Shown: positions 8,971-17,572 of the stretch, one piece after another
Layout of the letters: each line of letters begins with the position of its first letter
Numbering within the stretch: position 1 is the first letter of the stretch
Origin: Erythrobacter sp. AP23
GTDB lineage: Bacteria > Pseudomonadota > Alphaproteobacteria > Sphingomonadales > Sphingomonadaceae
Assembly: GCF_001542855.1 (NCBI RefSeq)
Contig: NZ_LNBY01000020.1
Span: forward strand, 62,001 to 126,000
Length of the DNA: 64,000 nucleotides
Direction of reading: 5' to 3'
Made by a program: the position numbers and the translations under genes
The notes under the pieces: generated by a model
Database searches by the model: none
The model's input: only the letters and a program-made list of their open reading frames with translations
Told to the model about the DNA's origin: nothing

Positions 8971-11466
8971 TCAGCCGGTTTCGACCTCGACAATTGTCGG
9001 GATCGTGGCCGCGATCGGTGTGTACAGATCAACCTCCGTCTCGGGCGTCTCAATGCTAACAACGAGCGCATAGCGCGCCTTCGCGTTGAAACGGCCCAAT
9101 CCGACCCGCTCGCGCCACCATCCCGTGATGGGTTTCACGTAAAGGAGATTACGCGCGGCGAGCTCGACCGCGGCCCCCTCCCAGATATCGACATGCAGAG
9201 AGCCGGCCGAGATCGAGCGCGGTCCGAACAGCCATCCCGCATCAGGATCGCTCGCGGCGGCCGCGCCTTCTGCCGCCATCTCGGCGTTGTTGCGCTTATG
9301 AAAATTGGCGGCGCTCTCGCGGCTACGCTTGAGATCGAAGCGAAGGCCAAAAGACTGGTAGCGCGCCGGATCGATCGCGCTTGCAAAGCTTGGATTGGGC
9401 TCGACGAAATAGGAGAGCGTCACTTTGAGCCGCACTCTCGTATTGTCGAGCGCTTCCAGCACGTTGCGCGGCCAGGGCAGCGGATAAACATGCGCTTCGT
9501 TGAAGCGAACCGAACCATCCTTGCGAAAGGGTTGAATGGTGTTTTGCGCGACGAGTGCGAGATCGTCTTGGGCTGAAGCGGTCGCCCGGCCCAGATCTGG
9601 TACCCCGTAGCCGAACCGCCGCAAACAATCCGAGCGTTCGCTTTTGCCAGCGCAATTCTCGATGGCTGCTAGCATGGGCGGTGTCCATCGGGCGCTGTGC
9701 ACCATGAGCGCCCGCAGCGTTTCAGGCCAATAGTGCGGGAAAGCGGCGGCGAGTTCTGCCGCCATGCGCGCGCCTTGCGCGGTTGCAGCGCTCGTCGCCC
9801 AAAACGGCGTCAGCGGGTCGGCATCGACGTTCCTCGAAGTCGTCAGGAGCGACAGCGAATCGAGCCCTGCGACCGCCTCTTCGCCAGAGGGACTGAGCGC
9901 GCGGTTGCCCGCTTCAAAAACAAGCTCGGGTTTGAAAGGTGATTTCGCACTATCCCAGAGATACGAGGTCCGGCTGTAGGGGCTGGGCTCACCGACATCG
10001 ACCGCCGGCGACCAATCCTCGTACCCCGCATCCGCAATCGCGGTCTTTTGCGTGAAGCCGCCTATCGAAAGCGCGTTCCAGGCCTGGGCGGGGTCCTGTG
10101 CCGGGAAGGCGTCGACATCTGCGATCTCGGCCGCCACCGCGTTATCGGGCACGTTACCCGCAGCAAGGAACACAAGCCGCTTCGGCGCCTCGGTCTCCTC
10201 ATCGCTGTGCTCGGCTCCAGCGGCAGACTGGTCGATGGCTGCACTCCATGCGCTCGCCTCAGCGCCCGAACGAAGAGTGTTGGTCACCGCCATGCAGAAG
10301 ATCCGGTCTCGCTCCGGGTTCTGCACTTCAGCAAGCGCGATCGCCGAATGGGTGATCGGCCCATAGGCGTGCGGATCGTTGGCGGGAAAGCCGGTCGGAG
10401 GCAGGATTTTGACGGATTCGAGCCGGTGGGCAAGCGTCGGCTGAGACTGGTCGGCAAGCGGTGCGACGAGATCTCCGTGCAGGCTGAGGCCTGCCATCCC
10501 CGTCCCATGCCCTGGGCCGGTTTCGTGATCATCGCCGCCCCAGGCCGGATTGACCGCAAGCGTGTCTTCTTCGGAGAGCGCCGGTTCGATCAAGGGGTGC
10601 GCACGGTTGACGCCGGTGTCGAGCAAGCACACCGCCGGGGCCTCGGCTCCGGGCCAGGTGATGCGTGCCGCGAGATCCTCAATCAGCGCGGGAATCTCGT
10701 CTCGCAGATTCTGCGTGAACACCGCTGGATTATCGCTTGCACGGCGCAATTCGGCGATCCCGCCGCTCGCGAAGAGAAGGAGTTCAACCGCGCTGACCCG
10801 CCCGAAAACCGGAACCACGACCGTCTCGGGAAAGCGCAGCCAAGTATCCGCTTCGCCGACCTGCATGCCAAGCGTGCCGGCTGCCTCAACCACACGTTCG
10901 ACGGCGTCGGCGAAACACCATGCTCCCCACCAGATGCTCGCTTGCGGGTCGGTCGGGAGCGCGTCTTGATCGTCGCGCCAGAAGGTTCTGAGCCGCGCCT
11001 CGCGGAAATGTTCGATCGGTTCGACGCGACTGGCTTTGGGCGGGGTGCCGCGGGTCGATGTTATCTCGCCTTGGCGATAATCTTCGAGGACCGCTTCGAT
11101 CTTGTCGCGCGCGTCCTCCGGGACGAACAAAGCCAGCGAGCGCGCGCCATTCTCGAGGATCTTTTCGGCGCTCTGTTTTGTTCCTTCGGTCTTGCGCTCG
11201 ACCATGATCGCGCCACTGCCGGGGGCCAGCTCGACTTCGAGAAAGACCCCGCCAGCAGGCTCGAGGCCCTCGATCTCGGCGATCGGCGCGGCTTGTTCGG
11301 CGTCGGCGCGCGCGAACGCCTCGTGCAGCTCGGTGGCGAGCCGCTGCCCGTGATCGGCGCGGATGCGCTGGACCGCGGTGCCCCTCGCATTGGATGAAGG
11401 GGACTTATATTCGCCGCGCGCGACAAGCGCGGAGATATCGAGATGGGGCTTGTCGTAGTCGCTCAC
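8971..11466 (-). CDS. ietS: IetS-like subtilisin (S8) protease
   Basis: 831 residues with no signal peptide, so cytoplasmic. The S8 catalytic triad is recognisable: Asp283 in CLLDTGVNRAHP, His320 in GPGHGTGMAGLSLHG and Ser559 in FWATSAATAQGARMAAEL, with the oxyanion Asn438 in FLAAGN. A 270-residue N-terminal region of unknown fold precedes the protease and a beta-rich C-terminal region follows. Immediately upstream (three bases) is an AAA ATPase gene. This pair is the architecture of IetA/IetS, first described on Agrobacterium Ti plasmids as genes affecting plasmid incompatibility and later found to protect against phage. The ATPase presumably controls or feeds the protease. Family assignment rests on gene pairing plus motifs. 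Confidence 0.82.
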   Translation of the reverse strand: MSDYDKPHLDISALVARGEYKSPSSNARGTAVQRIRADHGQRLATELHEAFARADAEQAAPIAEIEGLEPAGGVFLEVELAPGSGAIMVERKTEGTKQSAEKILENGARSLALFVPEDARDKIEAVLEDYRQGEITSTRGTPPKASRVEPIEHFREARLRTFWRDDQDALPTDPQASIWWGAWCFADAVERVVEAAGTLGMQVGEADTWLRFPETVVVPVFGRVSAVELLLFASGGIAELRRASDNPAVFTQNLRDEIPALIEDLAARITWPGAEAPAVCLLDTGVNRAHPLIEPALSEEDTLAVNPAWGGDDHETGPGHGTGMAGLSLHGDLVAPLADQSQPTLAHRLESVKILPPTGFPANDPHAYGPITHSAIALAEVQNPERDRIFCMAVTNTLRSGAEASAWSAAIDQSAAGAEHSDEETEAPKRLVFLAAGNVPDNAVAAEIADVDAFPAQDPAQAWNALSIGGFTQKTAIADAGYEDWSPAVDVGEPSPYSRTSYLWDSAKSPFKPELVFEAGNRALSPSGEEAVAGLDSLSLLTTSRNVDADPLTPFWATSAATAQGARMAAELAAAFPHYWPETLRALMVHSARWTPPMLAAIENCAGKSERSDCLRRFGYGVPDLGRATASAQDDLALVAQNTIQPFRKDGSVRFNEAHVYPLPWPRNVLEALDNTRVRLKVTLSYFVEPNPSFASAIDPARYQSFGLRFDLKRSRESAANFHKRNNAEMAAEGAAAASDPDAGWLFGPRSISAGSLHVDIWEGAAVELAARNLLYVKPITGWWRERVGLGRFNAKARYALVVSIETPETEVDLYTPIAATIPTIVEVETG

Positions 11467-11469
11467 GTG

Positions 11470-12465
11470 TTACGGTTGGACTGAAAACACCGTGCGCATC
11501 GCCTGACGTTCAGCGAGCTTGTCCGTCAGCTGCTTGGTCGAGATCGCCTTGCGCTGCGCGAGGATGGCGTTCTTGACCGCTTCGTTCGCGGCGCGCGCGA
11601 TTTCGGCCTGGCTCAGCCCGCTGGCCGCCTCCTCGACATTGCCCCAGTCGATCCGCGGATATTTCATTCCGCGCAGGTTTGCCTTGATAACCGCGCGAAC
11701 CTGCTCTGCGCTCGGCAGGGCGAATTCGAGCACCTCGTCGAAACGCCTGAGGAGCGCGCGGTCAAGAAGTTCGGGATGGTTGGTGGCTGCGACGATCGGG
11801 CTGTCGGTCGCGCTTTCCTCCTCCATGAATTGGAGGAAGCTATTGAGAACACGACGCATCTCGGCAACGTCATTCGACGCGCTGCGCCGCCCTCCGACCG
11901 CGTCGAACTCGTCGAACAGATAGACCGCGCGCCGCCGCAAAGTTTCATCAAAGACGAGCCTGAGCTTGGCGGCGGTCTCGCCCATATAGCGGGTAATCAG
12001 CGTGTCGAGACGGATCACGAACAGGGGCAGCCTTAATTCGCCGGCTACCGCTTCGGCGGTCATGGTCTTGCCCGACCCGGGAGGGCCTACGAACAACAGT
12101 CGATGGCTGGGCACCTTCCCGTGTTCGCGCAGCCACTCACGCTTGCGCTGCTGGAGCAGGACATTTTTGAGTCGCTGCTCTATCGCCTTCGGCAGAACGA
12201 CATCGGACAGGCGAATGCGCGCCTCGCGCAGGTCAAGCAGGCCTTCAAGATCCCCCTTGGGCCGCGAAAAGGCGATAGGGATGCTCGGCCGAACGCCGCG
12301 GCCTTCGCGTGCGGCATCGACGGCGGCGCGAATCTCGTTGGCCGCCTCGCGTCGACCGCGCCGTGCTTCGGCAGCCGCCACCTGCAGCGCGATCGAGAGG
12401 AACTGCTCCTCGTCGCCCTCTGCCTGACTGCGCAACATTGCAGCGATCTGTTTCGCGTTAGACAC
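11470..12465 (-). CDS. ietA: IetA-like AAA ATPase paired with the subtilisin protease
   Basis: 331 residues. A helical N-terminal region (1-90, rich in Ala/Arg) leads into a classical AAA core: Walker A GPPGSGKT (127-134), Walker B VYLFDEFDAV (181-190), a sensor-1-like ATNHPELLDRALLRRFDE with the Arg finger region, and the small C-terminal helical lid (AEIARAANEAVKNAILAQRK). It lies first in a two-gene operon with the S8 protease. In the IetAS defence/incompatibility system both genes are required. Possible substrates of the ATPase are unknown. The start ATG at 12463-12465 is the only good one; the region upstream is a non-coding stretch with gene remnants. Confidence 0.85.
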   Translation of the reverse strand: MSNAKQIAAMLRSQAEGDEEQFLSIALQVAAAEARRGRREAANEIRAAVDAAREGRGVRPSIPIAFSRPKGDLEGLLDLREARIRLSDVVLPKAIEQRLKNVLLQQRKREWLREHGKVPSHRLLFVGPPGSGKTMTAEAVAGELRLPLFVIRLDTLITRYMGETAAKLRLVFDETLRRRAVYLFDEFDAVGGRRSASNDVAEMRRVLNSFLQFMEEESATDSPIVAATNHPELLDRALLRRFDEVLEFALPSAEQVRAVIKANLRGMKYPRIDWGNVEEAASGLSQAEIARAANEAVKNAILAQRKAISTKQLTDKLAERQAMRTVFSVQP

Positions 12466-12643
12466 GGATACTCTTCACTTTCCGCCCGATTACTCCCGTA
12501 AAATGAAAGTAGCTGCAAGAGAAGCCCTTGTCATCGGTCTTGCGATATTTACGAACATTCTGTGGATCTCATATTCGCGTTGACATCCCGCTTTCAAGAG
12601 GAGGGGGGAAGCGAGACTGCCGGCATGTCGCTTGGCATTGACC

Positions 12644-12727
12644 TCAGCGCGCCGCCTGCCGCAATTCGTAGAAAGGCCCGATATTGCCGTCCTTCCAGGC
12701 TAAGATCGCCGGGTATAACGTCCGCTT
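12644..12727 (-). pseudogene. C-terminal remnant of a plasmid-type conserved protein
   Basis: On the minus strand the frame between two stops encodes only KRTLYPAILAWKDGNIGPF and then YELRQAAR before TGA at 12644-12646. AWKDGNIGPFYELRQAA is a motif I associate with small proteins encoded on sphingomonad plasmids. There is no start codon and an in-frame TGA lies immediately upstream, so this is probably the end of a gene destroyed by mutation. Identity of the parent gene is uncertain. Confidence 0.35.
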
Positions 12728-12796
12728 TCAGGACTTAAGGAACTGGACGCGTACGTCTTGGATTAGGGCGCAAAGTCGACGCTAGCCGAGGCAGAA

Positions 12797-12952
12797 TTGG
12801 ACCGGGGCAAGCGCTTTGCACTGTGGTCGTTCCTGCACATGTTCGGGTCCGCCCCCGATCTCGATGTGGCGTTCGAGAACGAGGAAGACCGGGAGGCAGC
12901 CCGCAACCTCATGGATCTCCTGGTGGCATCGGAGGGCGATGAGGCAAGCTGA
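12797..12952 (+). CDS. Possible 51-residue orphan ORF or gene remnant
   Basis: A TTG-started frame gives a plausible acidic helical peptide beginning LDRGKRFALWSFLHMFGSAP and ending LLVASEGDEAS. The base composition at third positions is coding-like (mostly G/C). There is no convincing ribosome site and the frame is blocked by TAG at 12764, so it may be the surviving 3' part of a longer gene. No function can be given. Confidence 0.35.
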   Translation: MDRGKRFALWSFLHMFGSAPDLDVAFENEEDREAARNLMDLLVASEGDEAS

Positions 12953-13220
12953 TTGCAGCAGGGTCTTGGCACCTTTAGGCCCGCACCCGATACCCATCCG
13001 GCTTTCTTCGCGAACAGTCCTGAACCAGGTCAGCTGAGGACAGCAACCCGTTCCTTTCCGGCCGTGTGGTCGCGCTTCGCGCGCCTGCCCGCACCACCCG
13101 TCATGAACAGGTTTCCCTTGGAGCTTCGCTCCTGCGGTGCAGTCCTCCCATGCCCTGCTTCTTTGGCAAGTTCGCAAGCCGGAGATGGTCTCCGGTTTGA
13201 GGAACCGAAGGAATTACACC

Positions 13221-13619
13221 ATGACCAATATCGCAATCCTCACCGGACGCATCGCCCGCGATCCGGAAACCCGCGAGACCAAGGGCGGCACCAATGTCAC
13301 CGGGATCACCGTCGTCACCGATCGTCCCGCACGCGACAAGGACGGCAAGACCTACAAGGACGAGAACGGCTACACCGCCAAGGAAAGCGAGTTCCACCGT
13401 GTGACCTGCTTCAACGGCCTCGCCAAGACCGTCGGTCAGTACTGCTCCAAGGGTCAGCTGGTATCGGTCCAGGGCCGCATCCACTACACCCAGTGGGAGG
13501 ACAAGGACGGGGTCACCCGCTACGGCACCGAGATCCTCGCTGATAAGGTCGACTTCCTCTCCCGCGGTAGTGGTACGAGCGACGACAACGACAACACCGA
13601 TGCTCCCGAAATCGACTGA
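13221..13619 (+). CDS. ssb: Single-stranded DNA-binding protein
   Basis: 132 residues starting MTNIAILTGRIARDPETRET, the standard beginning of bacterial SSB. A longer in-frame start exists, but AAGGA nine bases before this ATG and the family N-terminus favour 13221. The OB fold covers about 1-112 (GITVVTDR, FHRVTCFNGLAKTVGQY, GQLVSVQGRIHYTQWEDKDG, YGTEILADKVDFL), followed by a short acidic tail ending APEID. The tail is shorter than in chromosomal SSB and lacks the final proline-phenylalanine tip that recruits partner proteins. Plasmid and ICE SSBs coat the transferred strand in the recipient. A strong hairpin terminator follows. It lies upstream of the traD/traI module. Confidence 0.92.
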   Translation: MTNIAILTGRIARDPETRETKGGTNVTGITVVTDRPARDKDGKTYKDENGYTAKESEFHRVTCFNGLAKTVGQYCSKGQLVSVQGRIHYTQWEDKDGVTRYGTEILADKVDFLSRGSGTSDDNDNTDAPEID

Positions 13620-13645
13620 CATCCAACATCATCGATCCCGCTCAG

Positions 13646-13676
13646 AGGGGCGCTGTCCGGACCGGACAGCGCCCCT
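13646..13676 (+). terminator. Perfect hairpin terminator of ssb
   Basis: AGGGGCGCTGTCCGG at 13646-13660 is the exact inverse of CCGGACAGCGCCCCT at 13662-13676 with one base between, forming a very stable stem starting 26 bases after the ssb stop. AATTGTGTTGT follows rather than an uninterrupted T run. Clearly a transcription stop signal or mRNA end. Confidence 0.8.
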
Positions 13677-13928
13677 AATTGTGTTGTCTATACTCTCTGG
13701 TGGGGAGGGGGTCTAGCTCACGGTTGTCCCATTCTGATGGCCGTGCAACCGGCGCATCAAGGACGGCAGGGACCCACCATTTTGCCTCCCCTTCGCTTCA
13801 CTACGGTCCGACAAAATCGTTACCCCTACCGCCGCTTCGCGGTCGCCCATACGGGCGATCCCTGACCCGCCGGCCGCACGCCCATCCGTCCTGCTCCTTC
13901 CGTCATCGGCAGACATCAGGAGGATACA

Positions 13929-14150
13929 ATGAATTGAATTGCTCAGCACAATTCAAACTCGGAACGCTACTTTGCCGCGCTGGCTGTGGCGGAGCGCCGC
14001 GCGCTACACAGCTTCTTCGATCAGCACATCGTCGAGGACAGACGCCTTGGATATTTTGCCCTGGACGAGGGTGACTACAGCGCACTTCCGGCGCACCTTG
14101 CGGTGCGCGTAGTGCATACAGTGCATGGGGCAATGTCAGACGAGTTTTGA
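13929..14150 (+). pseudogene. Small gene with a stop at codon 3 (SD-ATG-AAT-TGA)
   Basis: A textbook AGGAGG at 13918-13923 is followed five bases later by ATG (13929) AAT TGA. The same frame then stays open for 70 codons to TGA at 14148-14150 and encodes a protein-like sequence: ERYFAALAVAERRALHSFF, then DQHIVEDRRLGYFALDEGDY, then PAHLAVRVVHTVHGAMSDEF. Codon use is coding-like and an intrinsic terminator follows ten bases later. So the body is or was a real gene. Either codon 3 is a nonsense mutation, or translation begins at a rare codon such as ATT at 13938, or the TGA is read through. No family recognised. Confidence 0.5.
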
Positions 14151-14160
14151 CCGCACAAAC

Positions 14161-14195
14161 AGGGCAGGGACTGGGAACGGTTCCTGCCCTTTTTT
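14161..14195 (+). terminator. Intrinsic terminator
   Basis: AGGGCAGG at 14161-14168 pairs with CCTGCCCT at 14183-14190, followed by five T (14191-14195). It ends the small gene stopping at 14150. Confidence 0.8.
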
Positions 14196-14866
14196 CATGT
14201 TCGCGGTGGTAAGCGGTCGACCTCCTGCTCAGCGAACGGGCTGGCCCTCGCTCGTCTATTGGTCGGGTGAGTCTGGGCAGTTGTTCCATCCAGAAAGGCG
14301 GCGCGAGCCTGTGCACATCAATTCGACTGTCAAGCATGTCGATAGCCTCTTTCTGGCACATGCGAACAGTGGTCGAAAGCCGATATTCGGCAAGCGGCGC
14401 GAACAAATATGCCTCATGAAAAACGTCCCCGTAGCTGGCCATTTGTTACCAAACTAAGGCCAGTTGGTAGCCCAGAGCTGTTTGCGCCTAAAGTCTCGCT
14501 CTGGCCCGAAAAGCCCACCTGCTCCCGCTCCAAGAATAAGGCAGAGAATTCAGCGCATTGAACGATTGCTCCAAGTTACCGGAAACGCCCGCTCACATTG
14601 GAACTTGACAGCACACCGTACGCAGCGGGTGCTGCAAGGGAAGGCGCTGAATTGCCTCGCGAATTCACGGCAATTCGCTTGTGGCATCTTCTGTGCCGGA
14701 TGCGGTCCAGTTGTTTGCCCGTCCGTGCCGAGTCGGTACAGATCCATCTAGCCTGCTGAAAAGCTATGCGAATTTTCCGTTTTCCTACACCCCCGGCGGC
14801 GGCCTAGAGTGGCACTTGCCTTTCGAAGGGTGAGCCAGGTTCTTTGAACACGAGGAACTTGGAAAA
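14196..14866 (+). other. Gene-free stretch upstream of the relaxosome genes
   Basis: About 670 bases between the terminator at 14195 and the small gene at 14867. The open frames here have no ribosome site and no protein-like sequence. The middle contains two inverted repeats (see candidate oriT). The last 100 bases presumably hold the promoter of the traD-traI operon. Confidence 0.45.
14609..14676 (+). other. Candidate origin of transfer (oriT) region
   Basis: Two inverted repeats lie close together about 190-260 bases before the first gene of the traD-traI transcription unit: CAGCAC (14609-14614) with GTGCTG (14629-14634), and GAATTGCC (14649-14656) with GGCAATTC (14669-14676). The placement beside a small DNA-binding-like gene and a MobF relaxase operon is where F-like elements keep oriT. 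No nic consensus could be recognised, so this is inference from position and symmetry. Confidence 0.3.
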
Positions 14867-15196
14867 ATGCAAAGACACCACCGGTTCGTGACCTATGTCA
14901 CGCCCCTGATCGCCGAATGGATCAGGAAACAATCCGACGAGCGCAGGGTCAGCGCGAGCATCGTCATTGGCGACTGCATCTTCGATGCGTGGCACCGCGC
15001 GACCGAAGCCGATCTGAGGACCCCGGCGACCGATCCGGTGCGCCAGAATATCTTCATTACGGTCGCGCTCGATGCGCTGCTCACGCACCATTCCGATCCG
15101 TCTCTGCGCGAGAAGACGGTCGCTGCCTACCAGCGCAGGTTGGAGCGTCTCGGGATCGTTGCACCCCGTCCGCAGGGGGGCGACGATGAAGCATAA
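14867..15196 (+). CDS. Small conserved protein ahead of traD, possible relaxosome accessory factor
   Basis: 109 residues, basic N-terminus MQRHHRFVTYVTPLIAEWIR, then SDERRVSASIVIGDCIFDAW, which resembles a ribbon-helix-helix arrangement (a strand followed by two helices), and a helical C-terminus. Its stop overlaps the traD start by 11 bases, so it is translated with the coupling protein. In F-like plasmids the gene in this position encodes TraM or TraY, small proteins that bind oriT and contact TraD. No direct sequence match to either is visible, so the role is inferred from position, size and charge. Confidence 0.6.
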   Translation: MQRHHRFVTYVTPLIAEWIRKQSDERRVSASIVIGDCIFDAWHRATEADLRTPATDPVRQNIFITVALDALLTHHSDPSLREKTVAAYQRRLERLGIVAPRPQGGDDEA

Positions 15197-17525
15197 TCTC
15201 GTCAACTTCACCCGTGGAAGCCAGCTCCTCGGCCACTTCGGTTTCATGTTCGCGGCTGGTCTCAAGGGGCCGCTTATCGTCACAATTCTGGTCGCCATCG
15301 GCCTCCTCTACTGGGAAGTGAGCGGCGCGCTCGACGACCACCAGGTCTACCTCCTGTGGATGCATGTCTATGCGTCGGCCTATGGCTTCATGGAGTTCGA
15401 TCCTGACAAGCTCGTGAACCTCAAGCTGGCCGATGGCAGCATGGTCGCTTTTCCGATTTCGGTGGTCACGGACTATCCGCCAATGCGCGAGGCAGTTGCG
15501 CTTTTCCGGTCGACAGCTGTCGGCGCGCTCTGGCTTGCCGCACTCATCCTTGCCCCCCTCTTCCTGCTCTTCTGGTGGGTCGCCGAGCGCTTCGGTGAGC
15601 ACTCGAAACAGAAGAAGCACGTGCGCGGCGCAGAGCTTGCAACCCTCCCCGAACTGAAGCGCGAGATCGATCGTCACAACTGCGCTGCCCGTTCGCGCGA
15701 ATATGGCGAAACCATGGGCTGGAAATGGCGGCTTGCCGGGTCCACCTACCTTCGCGGTGCAGGCTTCTATGCTCCCGCGCATCTTGCCCGGGTGAGCTGG
15801 CCGTGGCGGCTCGAACAGAGCCATGCGATGCTGGTCGGCACGACCGGTACGGGAAAGACTGTGGTGCTCACCGAGCTGGCAAGCGAGATCCGGCAGCGGG
15901 GCGAGCGCGCGGTCATCTTCGACCTCACCGGGGCCTTCATCGAGACCTTTTACGAGCCCGAACGCGACATCATCCTGAACCCGCTCGACGCGCGTTGTCC
16001 GGCCTGGAGCGTGTTCAACGACTGCACAACCCGCGTAGAATTCCATGCGGCTGCGGAGTCCTTGGTTCCTCATGACGGTGGCGGCGCCGAACAGTTCTGG
16101 GTGCTCGCCGCGCGCACCCTGTTCGTCGAGACCTGCCTCAAGCTCGCCGAGGCGGGACGGGGGACCAATGCCGCGCTCGCGCACGAATTGATGAATGCCG
16201 ATCTCTCCGACCTTCACCAGCTTCTCGAAGACACGATGGCGGGACCGATCAGCACGCCGAGCGCGGCGCGCATGGCGGAGTCGGTCCGCGCAGTGTTCAA
16301 CGTCAACGCGAAGGCATTGCAGATGTTGCCCGAAGATGGCACTCCGTTCTCGGTCCGCGAATGGGTCAACGGGGCAGGCAAACCGGGCTCGATCCTGTTC
16401 CTCTCGGCGCGCTACATCGACATGAGCGTGCTCTCGCAGTTGCTCACCCTGTGGCTCGACACCTCGATCAACACGCTGATGGCGGGCGAGCGTTCGCGCG
16501 ACCTCAGGCTGTGGTTTCTGATCGACGAGCTGGGTGCGCTGCATCGCCTGCCTTCGCTTGAAAAGGGCCTCCAGACCGCGCGCAATTTCGGGGGCGCGAT
16601 CGTCACCGGCATCCATGCCTTTGCCAAGCTCAAGGACGTCTACGGCGAGAACATGGCGATGACGCTGTCCTCGCTTGCCCGCACCAAGCTGATCCTCGGC
16701 ACCGCCGACCGCGAGACCGCCACCTGGTGTTCCGATGTCATCGGTCACCGCGAGGTTCGCGAGATGGAGGAAGGCTACAGCTACGGCTACAACAACGCCC
16801 GCGACGCGGTCAGCCTGACGCCGCGGCGGCAGGTGGTCCCGCTGCTGCTCCCGGACGAGCTGATGAGGCTCAAGAACCTTCACGGGTTCATCAAGTTTCC
16901 GGAAGGATTTCCCGCAGCGCCAGTCGCCCTCCGCCCGCGCAATTGGCCCCGGGTAGCGGAAGGATTTATCGCCCGGGAGATCCCCAATACGACCAAGAAG
17001 GCGGCGTCCGCAGGCGGCGAAGCGGGAAACGGTTCAGAGCCGACCGGAGCTTCGGAAACGAGCGACAATGACGGTGATCCGCGCCGGATGAAGGACAAAA
17101 ACGATCCCTCCGCTCGCCCTGCAAAGAGGCCCCGCAAGGACCAGCACAAGGAACGTGGCCGGGTTCGCCAGTCCACAAAGACCGAGCAGGCACGGCCGGA
17201 ACGAACTAAGGCGCGTAACCCTCGCGATCGAGGACAAAGGAGCGCGCTTCCTGCCCAACCTCGGCCAGCGCAGTCCGAGCTTCCCTTGTCCGGCAAGGCC
17301 GAAGAGGATCGTGACAAGGAGCAGGAGACTGCACAGTCGCGGCGGTCCGACGTTCCCGATCCTGCGGCCCAACAGCGAGCACAGGACGCTCGCGGCAAGG
17401 CCGACCAGAAGATGCAGGAAGAGCAGCAGAAATCGCTCCTGGGCGGCGCTGCGAAGCAGGGAAGGGGCGCCGACGACGGCCATGACCACGACCACGATCT
17501 GGGAGACTACGATCCCGATATTTGA
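15186..17525 (+). CDS. traD: TraD-type type IV coupling protein
   Basis: 779 residues from ATG 15186, chosen because it gives two N-terminal membrane segments (about 26-45 and 107-132) at the usual place and overlaps the preceding stop; the frame is open 38 codons further upstream. The motor domain has Walker A GTTGTGKT (218-225) and Walker B LRLWFLIDELGAL, with TraD/VirD4 landmarks LEKGLQTARNFGGAIVTGIH and SLARTKLILGTADRETATWC. The last 190 residues are low-complexity and highly charged (Arg/Lys/Glu/Gln), ending in an acidic HDHDHDLGDYDPDI-like tail, probably the contact with the relaxosome. It pumps the relaxase-bound strand into the T4SS. It heads traI, 47 bases downstream. Confidence 0.92.
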   Translation: MKHNLVNFTRGSQLLGHFGFMFAAGLKGPLIVTILVAIGLLYWEVSGALDDHQVYLLWMHVYASAYGFMEFDPDKLVNLKLADGSMVAFPISVVTDYPPMREAVALFRSTAVGALWLAALILAPLFLLFWWVAERFGEHSKQKKHVRGAELATLPELKREIDRHNCAARSREYGETMGWKWRLAGSTYLRGAGFYAPAHLARVSWPWRLEQSHAMLVGTTGTGKTVVLTELASEIRQRGERAVIFDLTGAFIETFYEPERDIILNPLDARCPAWSVFNDCTTRVEFHAAAESLVPHDGGGAEQFWVLAARTLFVETCLKLAEAGRGTNAALAHELMNADLSDLHQLLEDTMAGPISTPSAARMAESVRAVFNVNAKALQMLPEDGTPFSVREWVNGAGKPGSILFLSARYIDMSVLSQLLTLWLDTSINTLMAGERSRDLRLWFLIDELGALHRLPSLEKGLQTARNFGGAIVTGIHAFAKLKDVYGENMAMTLSSLARTKLILGTADRETATWCSDVIGHREVREMEEGYSYGYNNARDAVSLTPRRQVVPLLLPDELMRLKNLHGFIKFPEGFPAAPVALRPRNWPRVAEGFIAREIPNTTKKAASAGGEAGNGSEPTGASETSDNDGDPRRMKDKNDPSARPAKRPRKDQHKERGRVRQSTKTEQARPERTKARNPRDRGQRSALPAQPRPAQSELPLSGKAEEDRDKEQETAQSRRSDVPDPAAQQRAQDARGKADQKMQEEQQKSLLGGAAKQGRGADDGHDHDHDLGDYDPDI

Positions 17526-17572
17526 AGAGGAATAGGGGAGGGACGAGGGCTCGCGAAAGGTAATTCCGCCCC

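Larger units (their letters stand above)
12466..13220 (+). other. Intergenic stretch with two decayed gene remnants, upstream of ssb
   Basis: This stretch of about 750 bases has no intact gene of confident identity. Two fragments look like coding remnants and are listed separately (12644-12727 minus, 12797-12952 plus). The rest, including the 270 bases before ssb, shows no ORF with a ribosome site and is presumably the ssb promoter region and the divergent ietA promoter region. Confidence 0.4.

Noticed and set aside
8775-9071. 98-codon minus frame overlapping the ietS 3' end
   Set aside because: First part is antisense-frame overlap with ietS; only the tail looks faintly protein-like, not enough to call.
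13903-14442. 179-codon minus-strand frame antisense to the small gene at 13929-14150
   Set aside because: No ribosome site, Arg/Pro/Cys-rich antisense character, and it covers two intrinsic terminators.
14464-14751. 95-codon plus-strand frame in the candidate oriT stretch
   Set aside because: No ribosome site and low-complexity composition unlike a protein; it spans the inverted repeats.
15081-16883. 600-codon minus frame opposite traD
   Set aside because: A shadow of the GC-rich traD gene; traD has all motifs and the right context.
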